Shown piece by piece: positions 12,268-25,900 of a stretch of DNA of 64,000 nt (positions are counted from its first letter, which is position 1; every line of letters begins with the position of its first letter). This DNA comes from Odontesthes bonariensis (taxonomy: Eukaryota > Chordata > Actinopteri > Atheriniformes > Atherinopsidae). The stretch is from contig NC_134526.1 in the NCBI RefSeq assembly GCF_027942865.1, positions 11,998,284 through 12,062,283 of the forward strand. The letters run 5' to 3'. The notes beneath the pieces were generated by a model. The model had not been told where the DNA came from. It worked only from the letters and a program-made list of their open reading frames with translations, and searched no databases. Made by a program: the position numbers and the translations under genes.

Positions 12268-12520
12268 TCCAATTTTTATACCTGCTTACTCCAATTCAGG
12301 GTGGGCTGGAGCCTATCCCAGAGGTTATCCCAGCTACTATTAAGGGAGAGGCAGGGCCCACCCTGGACAGATCCACAGTCTATCACAGGGCCACACACAG
12401 ACAAACGAGACAACCAACAAGGCACACTCCTAGGGTCAATTTAGAGTCAACAATTAACCGAACATGCATGTTTTTGGAAGGTGGGAGTACCCAGAGAGAA
12501 CCCACACTTGGATGGGGAGA
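12268..12520 (+). repeat. Dispersed fish repeat, copy 1
   Basis: Contains the conserved string 'gggctggagcctatcccag', then 'ccctggacag', 'cacagggccacaca', 'cctagggtcaatttagagtc' and 'catgcatgtttttggaagg' in the order known for a very abundant percomorph repeat. The same blocks recur at 30186-30400 and, inverted, at 39136-39355. The class (SINE-like or LINE 3' tail) cannot be settled here. The 138-codon ORF across it is not a gene. Confidence 0.8.
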
Positions 12521-13916
12521 AAATTTAGGTCTATCGTGCAGCCCACAGCTTATATTTTACATAATGTAAAACAGTTAAGTGATATTGTTCAACTGTAGCA
12601 TGTATTTAAAAATGAGGAAAGAGAAAGCTACGGATGACATTACAGGCTGTCTCATCAGAGAATTGAGGATCAACTTCACTATCTGTAGCGGTTGGTTAGA
12701 TTCAGGTATAGAAAATAAATACAAGGTTTCAATTAGATATTAAAAATGCATGATAAGGGTTAAGGGGAAAAACACATGGTTAGGCTTAGATATTCATAAA
12801 TACATGGTCATAACGCATCAATCCTGTGCCATACAAAACAATAAGCAAAGTAAAACAGTACCATCTGACAATTTCTGGACTTTTTTTGTGGACATTTGGG
12901 CACTTATTGCCTGTTTTAATGTGAGACTGGGCTTCCAGAGCTCAGGCAGTGATTTCCACTGCAGAATCATGCCTGTTTCTAACATGAGCATCCATGTCTG
13001 CAATTTTTGAAAACACGCTGCTAGCATCAAATAAAAACGAACATGTATTTTTCTAAATGCAAAACAGAACAAAAGATTCACAGTTTCAGTATCAGTCTAT
13101 CAGATCTGATTATGTCTGTTAAACTGGATACATGGTTTGAAGAATTTACAAATGATTGCATTCTACTGTAATTTTTCACAGCACAACGACTTTTTTGGAA
13201 ACAGGGCTGCTGTAGTTTTTATTTTGCTCTTAAATGTGCAGACTTGCTAAAGTGAACTTTTGAGAAATTTTGAATTAGAATGCAATTGTGCGTAATATAG
13301 GGAGATCTTATTATTAATCAAGAACATGATGCGGAACATAATACAAAAAAAAAACTGAAAAAAATCTTGGACATGGCACACAATTCAACAACTATAGCAT
13401 TAAAAGAACAACTGATTCTCTTCATCACATGGTCATTCACTGATATTTTGTAAACATAAATTCATGGTGTAGTGATGCATTTCATCAATAATTAATCACG
13501 GGCTTCTTAACTCTGATTACATAAATTAGGAAGGATTTTCTTTCCATTTAACAATGTTCATTTAAAAATACAGAGCAGACTTTAATCTTAAAGTCATTTG
13601 ATACTTCCATAGATACTAACAACAGTGCTTAATGTGTCACATCCTAACACTGTGATATGACTTATGTAACGTTAACAGTTGGGTTATATGAGTGTCAACC
13701 CCACAATATTTATCATTGTGCCCTCCTGAGGCCCAGTGATTGACCAAAGTCCTGTTGCGGTACAGTCCACCTTTAGATGGCACTTTAACTGCTGCCCATT
13801 CTTTACACATATGCATATATTACCATCCCTGGGCCTTTCTTGCAATACTACCCAGAGTCAACAATTAGCATCTCCTTTAAATGCCGACTCATTTTAAGCC
13901 TGATGATCACAGTCCC

Positions 13917-16900
13917 TCATACTGTGACTTCTGTCTTGCTGTTGGTGACAAAGTATGGTTGTGGAGGCATGTAGTGAGTGTGGTGTGACTCTGTTTCCAT
14001 GATGCAGAGTTTCTTTGGGCCATAACTCTTTCGGTGTCCCAGTGTGTCCCGGCTCTGCCAGGGTCTTAGCATCCCTGGGCTGGCTGCAGTGTTGGAGCTG
14101 TGAGACAGTAACTGGGAGCTGTAGCTCCTAGGACTTCTGTATTTGTGTCCATTCTGCCTCATAGACACCTGTCGGGGAGGGCTGTAAGGATTACTTGGCT
14201 CTGGTTCCATATCCACACCTTCCATTGGAAGGCTGCCCTTGGTTGTCATCTCAATTGCGTGCAGTCGGTTGCTTTGGTAGCTGTCATTCATTTGCTCTGC
14301 TAAAATAAAAATGAATGAATAAACAATGACAATTTTATCATTTCCCAAGCATTTATTTGTCTCTTGGGAGCAAAATCCAAGACATCATAATAGAGGCATA
14401 AAGTTCTGATTTTTTTTTTTTCCATCTCTCTAAAGAATCTGGAAAAAATAAACATAGGAAAATTGGTAACATAAATAGAAACACCTGCTGGAAATCTAAC
14501 ACCATGCATTAGAGCTGGATGTCATCTGAAGAGAACCAGGCTTGCAACTATCAACCAGGTAAAATGGTATAATATTGCTTTTTAGCCTCAATAAAAATGA
14601 AACTATTAATACTTAATGCAGAAACTGATGATAAATGGTTTACATTAAGCCTTCACATACTGAATGCCTTTACTCTATGTATTCAAATATGTTTTTTTAA
14701 AGATTTTCTCTTTCCGTAAACCCTTGTCTTCATCTATGATAACTATTAGCTTATTTTTTTTCCTGTATTTGCTGGTTCATTGAAGTGTTTTCTTGGGTCA
14801 TTGCCACAATCCAATGAGGAGAATACTGTGAACCACTAGTAGAAAAAGGTAATGCATCATTTATGGGCTTCTACATTTCCATATGCATCCTTGTGTGCAT
14901 GCACAAAAAACAGACTGGAGTTCCTACAATAATAATAACCAGGTATTAACTTTGTTATCTATTAGAATAGGAATTTACTTTGTATATTTTCGTCATGTAT
15001 GGTTGCTTGAAAAAGCCCATGAACATTTTTTTACAGGTATGTACTGTAGAATGCTAATAGTTAAAAATTGTTTTAGTGTCACATAACTGACTCCCCTCTG
15101 GAACAAATAGAAATGTGTAACTCTTTTAACATCCACTGTCGATCTGTAAGCTACGGAAGCTGTGAAAAATGCCCAAAGGCCCTAAGGTTTGTCCTCTCTG
15201 GGCTACTGTAACAACATTGTGATGCAACATGAAAGGTGATCAAGATTTAAATAGCTTGTTCTCAGGCTATGAATTCTTATTAACATGATTTCAGTTTATT
15301 AAATTGTATTAGTGCAGCACTAGAATATTAGCAAAGCACAGAGTTGGAATTTTCTTTCAACACTGCTTTTATTATCATCTGTTGTAATTGGTCTTTTACA
15401 ACCACTCTGCAGATATAGATATATATATCAGATATATGCATTGTGTGAAAAGAAAAATTCTATTTTTGAGGCTGAAGTCTTGAAGTTCCATTGTTCACCT
15501 TCATATGTTTTATCAAATGTCTTGATACTTGATGAGGTCAGCTCATTAGAAACAGACTACATTTAAGCTTCGATCAAATAAGTTGAAGTGATAGAGATGA
15601 GAGGTAGTTGTGTGAGTTGTGGTGGTATTTTCACAACAAAAGAGATGGAAGATTATCACATATATTACCTTACTTATTTGCTTTTTATTGCTCTTGAGTG
15701 ATCTTATCCCAGATCTCATTTGATAAGATTTGCTCCTTTTAAATTTCCCCTAATGATCAGTTTGCTTGACAGCATTTCAGTGGATTAGAAGCTAAGAAGC
15801 TGGAGGTGCTTGTGTGAATCACAAAGCTTGCAAGCTGTGACAGGACTTACTATATACATGCATATAGCTGTCATCTATTCCACTGCCAGGTCTGTCAAAC
15901 CTTGCTAACAGACTGAGGTTGAATCTATAAAAAGCTTGCGTTTCTCTGTGCTAATAGTATCAAAATAGATCCACAAATACCTTAACAAAATACTTTGATG
16001 CCTATGTGAACAGTTACATTTTTTTTTCTGTGTCACAATTAATATAAATTCTGCTTAAACTGTTATTCTGAGGCAGAAATATGAAAATGTGGCAGGTTGT
16101 AATTCATCTTAGATACAACTGACAATCCTTTAGAGTATTCCAATGTACATTAAATAGGTAAATGAGGCATCGTTTTGTCTACAAACTTGCCATTGAGGAT
16201 TTACAATATCAAACAGACAGTAGACAATCTACTACCATATTGTGAAGTTGTGCTAACTGGGTAGGAGTTGCTGTAATTTCTTGTTTCAAATGCTGCTTTC
16301 CAGAATGTTCAAAACATGAGAAGAACAACAAACTTGCTTCTATGAATAATCTCTCAGTTCTCTTCCCTGTTGGCATTGATGGACATTGGATTAACTCACA
16401 GAAATTTTGTAGGGCAAATACTTGAAGGGGCTTCAGACAAAATGTGTTCTTATTTAAAGAAAAAAGCCAGCCAGATGTACTGTTGATGTTAAGCTATAAT
16501 AGGAATGGCAACAAGGCTTAAAATAACTGCAGCTAGCACAACATTTTGATACCATGTTTCCATCTCTTGAGATAGAAGATAAGTGTTTAGCATGAAATTA
16601 ACCACATCTATTTTTATTGGGATTCTAAATAGCATCCACTGAATTATTTTAGCTGATATTTCTGCCTCATTAGCTTATAAATTCCGCATGTTTTCTTATA
16701 TTACAGAATGCACTGTTTCCATTTCACTCTGTTAACTGCAACACTACTTTCCAATGCAGGAATACCATGATTATTTATACAAGTGTTTATAAGAAGACAC
16801 ATAATTGAGTCCTAATCAGATGAAAGAACAAGTATGGTCTGCAGATTTTATTACCATGGCTTCTGGTCAACAACCTCTTACCCACAGCCTTGAGCGTGGT

Positions 16901-19900
16901 GTACTTGTTGAGATCCTTGAGGGGTGTCTGTTGTTCATATGGGCTGGTGATTTGTCCAACTGCTGGATATGGCTGACTTATCAAAGTTGGTGACTGAGCC
17001 ACATTGTTCATCTGGTTGTTGTCTAAAGGAGAGGAAGCACAAGTTCTTAATGCAGATACTAAACCACGGTCTTTGTTTTTAAATGCATGAACATGTACGT
17101 TTGCTAACATTTTCGGGATCAACAAAACCGAAATCAATTACATCCACAACGCTTTCCAATGACAAATTAAGTTTTGTAATTGAGTTTTGTGAAGAATTTT
17201 CTAAACATGAGCTCAAACAAGATGTGATAGAATTATTTAAGATCATTCTCCAATTTAAACTTGCCTGCTTTTCCTATGATTTTAGACTCCCAGTTAAAAG
17301 TTTAAATTGATAAATGTATGGATACCGTAATTTAAATGTACTGTATGTTTTTTCATCTTGTTAGAATCACATTCCCCTTAAAGAAGGCTTTCTGGGGGAC
17401 TCAGCCGGAGAATCTTGACTGCTCTCTGTAGCACCAAACTAATCCTATATTAGACAGCTGGTAAATTAAGGGGTGCACAGCAAATATACTGGCTCACAGC
17501 CTGCTGGCAAGACAGAGTGAACAGATGTTCGTGTCTTCTCTTTGCTTAGTTTAAAGGAGATTAGAGCAATATATAAAATCACAGTCGGTAGTCTGAGGAC
17601 TGCTGCATGAGTGCATTATAGATGTATCGGTATGGAGATGTCAGCACGTTTTTGGACCCAATACCTGTTGGAGGTAGTTGTAACCTTTCATTAGAATTCT
17701 ATTTATGCTTCATTTAATCTCACCCTGGCACACAATCACAATATTTCAAATACAATGAGGTTATGAATAACCATTCATTCTGTTATTTGTCATGAAGCAA
17801 ATCATCAGAGGATGTGCCAGAATGAATCGATACCCGTATCTATCAGTAACCCGATTATAAAGAATATCCATCAACTCATCACTGTTATTGTTGATAAGCT
17901 TTAAACAAGATGGGTCCTTGGACCAGAATAAGTCTGATTAAAAACATATAATTAATACAGAAAATAGGTTAATTAGGCTCTTATTCCCCACTGGTTAGCA
18001 AGAAACTTTATTACTGTGCTAATTTTATTTGAAAAGTCTCCGTTTATTGATGCTGTCTCATGAAGCAATGGAAAAGAAGAAAGTGAAAAATGTTTCACTT
18101 CACCCTACTCAACAAAGGGGGGAGTCTAATGAGAAAGATCCAATTTATGGGATAATTATAAGTAGCAGGACCAGGTTGTTTTTGCCTCATAATGAGGAAA
18201 TATCACCTGAATCATTCAGCTTGGTGAAAGCTATTTTCAAAAACAATATGTTTAAAAAAGACACCACTGCACTGTTGAAGAGCATACTTCCATCAGTTCC
18301 TCGTTTCTATAGATAACAGCTTCAGGGAGAAGGAAAAAAGAAAAAAAGAAATCTGAAAAATAGCAATTTAGTCCCCACATCATATTCATCAATTCTTCAA
18401 ACTTCTTTCAGGTCCATTTCAAGCCAGGGGTTGAAGCAGGGGGAGCAGAAACGCCTCTTAATCACCAACTGCAGCTCCTAGGAAATCCCCTGTTGCTACC
18501 AGGCCAACAGGTTGATATCATCCCTCCAGTACATCCTGGGTCAGTCCTGGGGCCTGCATATATAATATATTACAGTCTCTTAAACGCCTCTAAATGGAGG
18601 TGCCCCGATCACTTTAATTGGCTTCTCTACAGTAATTGCATAAGAGCTGCACTCTGAGCTACTCCCACAATTTCAAAATTCTCACCCTGTCTCAGCCATC
18701 AATCCTGCATATAAAACTAAAACATCTTGTATTTTTGTGATTTTCCAAAGCACACTGTCATGTTGAGGCTAGAGATGTAGACGGTAATGAACAGCAACTG
18801 CATGTCTGCAAATCTCATGGTCCCTTTCCACATTACTCATGAACAAGATCCAGTGATTGTTAGACTTCTTTAACCTACATAGACACTTCCCCTTCACCTG
18901 AAGAGAGCTTGCAATTATTTTTGGAGAGAACCTGGTCTTGAATTTAATGTAGCTATTCAGAGATGTGATCTTCTGATCCTCTTACAGAGTGCCGTCCTAA
19001 CTGCAGCTATGCATTAAAATTGTGCCGATGAGTGTCACCCACAGGAGTGCAAACACACTAAATAGGTCTGACATAACGGGGACAATAAAAACACAGCTCT
19101 TAATCTGAGTGTATAAGGACCTAACGCCATACAGGAGCAGCCTTGGCACTCCGTACTCTGAAGCACCAAATCCTTGTCATAAGCTTTTCCCTGGTCTTTC
19201 AGACAGTAAAACCTACTCCCACTGTGCAGTAACCCAGACATTTTGCATTATTCCTGCTGGATCTGAGGCTAGACTATCAGTCTTGACCTACTATCCTGTC
19301 ATAGCTCTTACAAGGGAAGTTGAGGAATGTCACTCGGTCCTGTTCAACCCTGAAACTTTGCTGCTACAGACTTTCTTTTACTACCTCACTGACTTTGGCT
19401 CCAGAGACGAGTTCACATCCATCAGTCGTCTCGCTCTTTATAACCGAGTGGGACACAGGTCCCCAGGGTTCAAGAATTTCTCAGAGTGCTCTTTCCCAGC
19501 AGTCGAAGACAGTGTGACTTCCAGACTGAACACAACTTGGGGTAGTGTCTCTCATTTCTTACTGCTGAACATGTTTTCACCAGTCTTCTCCACTGTAGTC
19601 CTCTAGAAGCATTTTGAATATTCTGCAGGAAGGTTGATTTGACATTCAACTGAGGAACAGGTGGTAGTGACATAATGTGACATAATCATGTGGCTCTGGT
19701 GTAGCGTTCTGGCCCACAGAAAATCAAACCCACTTTCAGAGGGTTCTGAACTGGCAGCAGCACCAGGGCCTGGGTTCTGGTCGAATAGTCAAAAAGATTA
19801 TCTCCTATCTTCTTTCCCTAAGCTCGTTTCCTTGACCTCAATGAAAAACATCATGGGTTTAAGGATAGAAGAAAAAATTCTTAAGGACTTAGGAAACACG

Positions 19901-22900
19901 AGCACTCTGCAGTGACAATCTGACCACACTTACACGAGAGTGGGTCTTGGGGTCTTTTTAAATATGTTGTATTTCAGATAATATAAAATGTAACTTTATT
20001 GTTAAGGTTCACAATTTAAAAAGAAATGATTTTCTTTAAGTTTAATATATTGTGGTCACAGGCTACTCCCACCCACCCTTGTGTTCTCATATTTATCCAC
20101 ACAAATCACAGTTAATATGACTGGATGAAGATATTCAAGTATCGCTTGTGGCTGTAAGGAATTGTGGGACAGATTTATCTCCACTCCTTCATAAAGGATG
20201 GTCTGGTGTTTCCTATGCTAAAGGATATCTTAAAGTAGGCATTGAAGCTCTTTTCCTTAGCATTTGGAGAATTTGAATGGCTGCCATTTAGATACTTCCA
20301 GGCCATTCCTCTCAGTTAGGAAGGACCCTAAGCAAAGTAAACTGAACCCCCGGTTCAAGTTGGTCACAAAGGGCTATTTAAGGCCAATCAATGCAGGTTG
20401 TCCGCTCGAACTCCAAACTTCTCCCATGACAAGAATTGCGTTTCAGTGACTGAGCAGCTGTGACCTTTTTATTTAAAAACAGACATATAAAAATCTGTGT
20501 TAAATTTTCAGGCTGTTTTTCTTAGCTTATTGACCTGTTTCCATTTCATTGTAAGTGGGCCATGGATACAGGCTCTCATTTAGTGTGATCTTGTTTGAGT
20601 TGACAGTGAAATATTCTTCCATAGTACACGTGCAATTGACATGACTAAGAAATTATTTAACCACAGTGATCCTTTATGAATCCTGCTTTGCTAAAAGTCC
20701 TTGATACATGGATGTATACTGCATTGTACTATTTTTATGTTCTCAGTTAGGCCATCCACTCAGGAGGTCATTTGTAACCTACGCCATTTGAGCAGTTTCC
20801 CTTCAGTCAAGGTCAGTGTCATAATATACCCTTAAAGGAAGAAGACTCCAAAAGTTAATAATTTGAATAAGTGCTGTCCATCGAATGCTTTGGCCAAGCT
20901 GTTTTGCATTGCTGTATTTTTCAAAAACATTAGATTATTTTGCTCAGCCTGTCTGGACTTCTTTATCATCTCAAATGTGCTTTGGTACACTGGAATCTGA
21001 AATGTGATTTCACAGCAGATCATTTTTTCTTTATATTGAGTGTTTATTTTTTTATAATGCTAAACTCAATTCAAGCTGAGGTGCTGCTGTATGTTGCTGT
21101 GCATCTATCTTTCTAATATTTATCAGACTCCATGACTGAGTCTCATCTGTACACATGCTGTTTTAAACACTGCAGCTTTTGTGTCAGCTGCTGGGAGAAA
21201 GTAGGCCGCTTCTGGAGACTGGTAAGGTTAAAGACTGCATGGTTTTTTTGTGGAAAATAAGTGAGTTAACACTCGACACAGACACCTCCCTGGAACTCAT
21301 AAAAGATTTAAGAGAGTATTTTGGGAGCTGTGTGCCCTGAAATAAATAGTACAAGGAGAAAGGCGTTCTTATTTACAGACAACCTACTGTCAAGTTAGTG
21401 ATGAAAATATTCTTTTCTTTCCCTCTCAGTCTTGTGCTATTTTTGTCTGACCTTTGAACCCCTTTCCTGCAAATAGTATATTTAAATTGCATGCTTACAT
21501 AATCACTCACTTGCAGCTGAGCTTACCAATTCTCAAATGTATCCATGTACAGATCAATTATTTGGTCAAATCTGTCTTATACTGTATATATATACTTCAA
21601 CATGTTATTCGTGTTATTCATGTTATATTTGGCAAGAATACCTCACAAAAATCCTATAATAATAATATATTTTTAGATCTTGTACTGTTTTTATTAAAAG
21701 ATAATGGTTGTTAAGCTGAAAATAATCATTAAATTATGTTTCTTTAACATATGCATTACAGTGAAAAGATTTCACCCATGTTAACATTAAAAACCTTTAT
21801 TATTAATGATCATGTAACATAAGAAAGGAAGCATTTTATCAATCTAAAATTATTTGTGTAGCATGAGAGCAACCCAAAACATGTATAAAATCAAAATGTA
21901 TAAAGTTCTATCTTCAGTCACATGAAGAGCCCACAAATGGCCCACACAGCATTCAACATCGTGAGACACTTTCGGAAAGGAGGTTGTTCTTCATAATTGT
22001 CATTATTGTTGTAACTATTGGACGAAGCACCCACTCTTTTTTTGTGCCACTCGGTCTGTGCAGCTACTGTTGTAACTGTATGGTCCTGATGATGTTTCTG
22101 TTTTGTGGCTGGTTCAGACAGTGTGAGTATTTGGTGACTGGTTGAACAAATTAACAAAGCACCGGATCTCATCATTACAAATAAAACATGCAAACTGTTG
22201 CTCATATAAACAACAATACTTAATATTCACCATAAAACATGAACAAAACATAGTAAAATGGGCCAACGGGTGAAGATTGTTGAAGCTCCCTAATCCCCAA
22301 AACCTTCAGCGAGTGGCCAACTGGAGTCAGTCTGGGATTACATGAAAAGGAAGAAACCCTTAAGACAGCCTGAATCAACAAAGGAAGGGTTGAATTGCTC
22401 CAAACGTAACCTACTCGTCAAGCACCTTGAAAAAGTGTCCACAAGCATACAAAGAAGATTTGGCATTCGATACGTTTACATGCACAATTCAGCTCGACCT
22501 GGCCAGTTCATTTGACCACCATCCATGTCAGAGTATACATGCACGAGTATGTTTTTTATTCATATTTTACAAAGCGCCTAAACTTTTTTTTAATTGGGGT
22601 TGTACTTTGTTTTACACAGGTCCATCATTTAAATAAAAGGACAAATTACACAACTCTAAATAGTACTGATGGAGATATTTTGAACATTTGTAAAGACAAA
22701 CTTCCTGTTGTTTTGTTAGAAGATTTAAGCCAACCATCTGTGAATGGCAAGCTCACTAGGAGTGAAGCCATAAACCATCCTGTCACAATCCAATTTTTTT
22801 AGTGATTCCTCACAGGAAATCTGTAATCATCTCCTCAAAGGTTTGACGCTCCGGCATACTGCTCATATGATAAAAGGCAGGTCGAAACAGAACCATGCGT

Positions 22901-25900
22901 AGATATCTCCATTTGGTATCTGCTTCTCTGCTGTCGTAAGAGGTAATGCAGCAGAGATACATTTCTATGTGGAATTGAGGAAATGGACTGTCATGCTACA
23001 GTGGAGTGTTGACAGTGAGCAAAGACTTGGTTCTGTCTGGCTGACTGAAAAGAGATAATACTTCACTGTTGCCCCATGTACGCAAAAGTCCAGTAAGGCA
23101 TAGGCAATATGGTGGCTGCCAAAGAATGCCGGGTTACAAAAGCTGTATTACTTGTAGTCTGAGAAATAACATCCCAGTCTAACAGATTATTGTTATCTCT
23201 GACAGGCAACCGACGAGAAACGAGGGGTCCCTCTGGGAACTCCCATTTACTGCATTGAACCATCTGCAATTTACAGTGACTATTATAGATGGGGCATGTC
23301 ACCAGAAAGTACATCTGCACAAGACAGATCTATATGTGAAAAAAATATCATCTCACCTCTCGTAACCTTCCAAGGATTGCTGTCAAGAAAACCGCAATCA
23401 TAACTGTGCAGTTGAAACTCAAACAGAATCCCCAACATCTCAGAAATCCTTTGAGTGCTGGGTCCTGAAGTTAAAGGGACACTATGTAATATATTAAGTC
23501 ATTTATTAGCTCAAATCAACATATTCATTCATAAATTAGTCCTCACTGGTATAAAATTATCTCTGTCAAAAATCTCACTTATCCTCCTGAGTGAAGAATA
23601 ACTTGTCTGTATCTACATAGAGCGGGCAAGCTCTATGGAGGCTGCCATGTCCTTCCGGTCTATGAAAAACGACGAAGTGCCGAGAGGGACATAAAGCACT
23701 TCGAATCGCGTTTTCCCCAACGCCAGGCCTGCAAGCTGAAATGACGTCATTTTGACGTCACGTCCGCCGAATGGCTTATTACTGGCGCTAATGGTAAATA
23801 GATTTTATCTCGTAAATTATCCCACTAATAATGCATTGATTGTTACCAAACTTCTGCCGTAGTACACATAGGCTCTTAACAAAACGAGGCATTAGAAAGT
23901 TTGTAAGTTTACCGGGAGTTTATTTAAAAGAACACTTTCCAGATAGCAAATACACACTGCTGCTAACGCTACTGCTGCTAGCGCTACTGCTTCTAATGCT
24001 ACCGCTGCATCGACGTCACTTCCGGTAACTCCCGGAATATGACTAATTGCATTGCTTGCACACCAAAGGCTATGTCAACTTATGTTATCTGACATGTTAT
24101 CTGTCATCTGTATTTATAGTGTTATTTAGTGATGCTCCGATCGATCGGCTGCCGATCATGATCGGCCAATAATGCCCAAAAATAGCCTGATCAGCGATCG
24201 GAAAAATATGCCGATCACGTGACGTAAATTACTAGCGACCACTTTCTAATGTGGTACGTGACGTGTGTACAGAACCGAACAGGCAAAACCTCTACAGTGC
24301 ATCTCGACAACATGACCTCTCCTCTCTGGAATTTCTTCAAAGTGTGTCAGAAAGATGTGAAACTTACTGCGGTCACGCCATCTGCGCTTCGCGCTAGCTA
24401 CACTTGAAAATCGAGTGCCCGTTTACATCGCGTTGTACGGTAAAGCGTGTGAGCGGATTTATGGTGCATTCAAGTGCACCCCGTAAACTCAGAAATCTAT
24501 ATCGAAGTTGATTTTTCATTTGTTGGAATACATACACCTGTCATTACTTGGTTGTTTTTTTTACTACATTCTTTTTAATGATTAAAACAAAATGATAGAA
24601 CAAAATTATTGAAGCATATTCAGAATCAAACTCATTTCTGCATAGTCAGATTTGAAAACTTCCTTTAGAACCAAATCAAAATGTTCTCTGCCGACTCCAC
24701 CAGATTCTTGTTCTACATGTCCCCAGCTACCTCTGCGGTTTAATTTCTGTAAATGGTGCACTCACTTCTAGATGAAAGGCATTGAAATGTCCGATTCCTT
24801 CGGTGATCGGCAATGATCGGTAATCGGGCAGATCATGATTTTGGTGATCGGTGATCGGTCCAAAAAATGCTGATCGGAGCATCACTAGTGTTATTGTATG
24901 TGTGTTATGTAATCTTTTGTACTGTGTGTCTTGATGTCTTTTTGTTTGTATGGACCTTGAGTCTGAATCTATACAGCTTCTTGAATCTTGACACATACCG
25001 CCTGCCGTAGTTCAAGAAGTTGCAACGCACATTTGAAAACGCGAGGCGCTAGAGAGCAAATTCATTCGACTTTGCAAAATAAAATTGCACCACTAGATGG
25101 GGGAAGAAATTACATAGTGTCCCTTTAAAGGTCATTAAATAAAAGGAATGCAAAATGCATTCCTTTCTTCTGTACAGTAAAGTCTCAACTGAATAAAATA
25201 GATCCAGTTTAGCAATTATAGGATATTCTTTACATTATCTAACCTACAGACCTGCTTCCACAATATTTCAGACTAAATTAAAACAAAATATGCAGTCATC
25301 AACATGTGTAATTCTGTTTACTCCTTCATAGATTATATCAAGTACGATTATATAACTACCTAATCTGAAATTAGATTAAATTTAATTTTGTTAGTGAACT
25401 TGGTTCATAGTACAAGCAATGTAATCTTAATGCGATTACTTAAAAATGTAAATTTGTTAGCGGAAGACCTGAAATCTACTGGCTTAATAGAAATCGCTTT
25501 GTTTTATCTCACCCCATCTAAGATTTTCAAGGATTATTTGAAATAAAATGGTTCCCAATATTCAAATGACAAACAGTTGGTTGAGTCTATACCAGTTAAA
25601 ATAAGGTTAATGAGAGGTTCTCATTTAGCTCATCTCAATACTGACAGGAAGAAGTTGTCGTTTGTTGGATTGTCAATATAAATGATTGAAGGATGTAATT
25701 TAGAAGTGTTTCAATCTCAATGGGCAGTAGCTGCACTGGCATCCTTAAAGATTTCTTCAGAAATTTCCTAGCATTAATTTGCTCCCTACAGCATGGTAAG
25801 TGATGCCAAAAAAGGTGGTATTTTCTCTTTTTCCACTTGAATTAAGGGATAGAACATGGAATCATAAAGTACCAAACTGACCAAACAAACAAATATATGA

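Larger units (their letters stand above)
5561..13916. other. Interval between igfals and the shisa9 stop codon
   Basis: I see no coding gene in these 8.3 kb. ORFs over 60 codons are few, unrelated and compositionally random. The left part should hold the igfals promoter, as both genes are on the minus strand. The right part, perhaps from about 10.57 kb (minus-strand AATAAA near 10570-10580) to the shisa9 stop, may be a long shisa9 3' UTR. A poly(A/T) run lies near 7300-7316 and one dispersed repeat copy at about 12268-12520. Confidence 0.5.
23475..25124. mobile_element. Non-autonomous piggyBac-like element (1650 bp) with TTAA target duplication
   Basis: The ends are perfect 16-bp inverted repeats, AGGGACACTATGTAAT and its complement. 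TTAA flanks both sides (23471-23474 and 25125-25128), the hallmark of piggyBac-type insertion. There is no transposase ORF, so it would have moved in trans. Inside are two perfect CRE palindromes (23742-23749 and 23753-23760), a 'gctgctaacgctact'-type imperfect repeat near 23958-24005 and a nested hAT element. Without the hAT copy it would be about 880 bp. Perfect ends and duplications suggest a fairly young insertion. The superfamily is assigned from the TTAA duplication alone. Confidence 0.75.

Noticed and set aside
12153..12569. 138-codon ORF
   Set aside because: Produced by a dispersed repeat copy.
19109..19606. 165-codon plus-strand ORF in shisa9 intron 2
   Set aside because: No domain, no splice or promoter support, antisense to the host gene and compositionally random.
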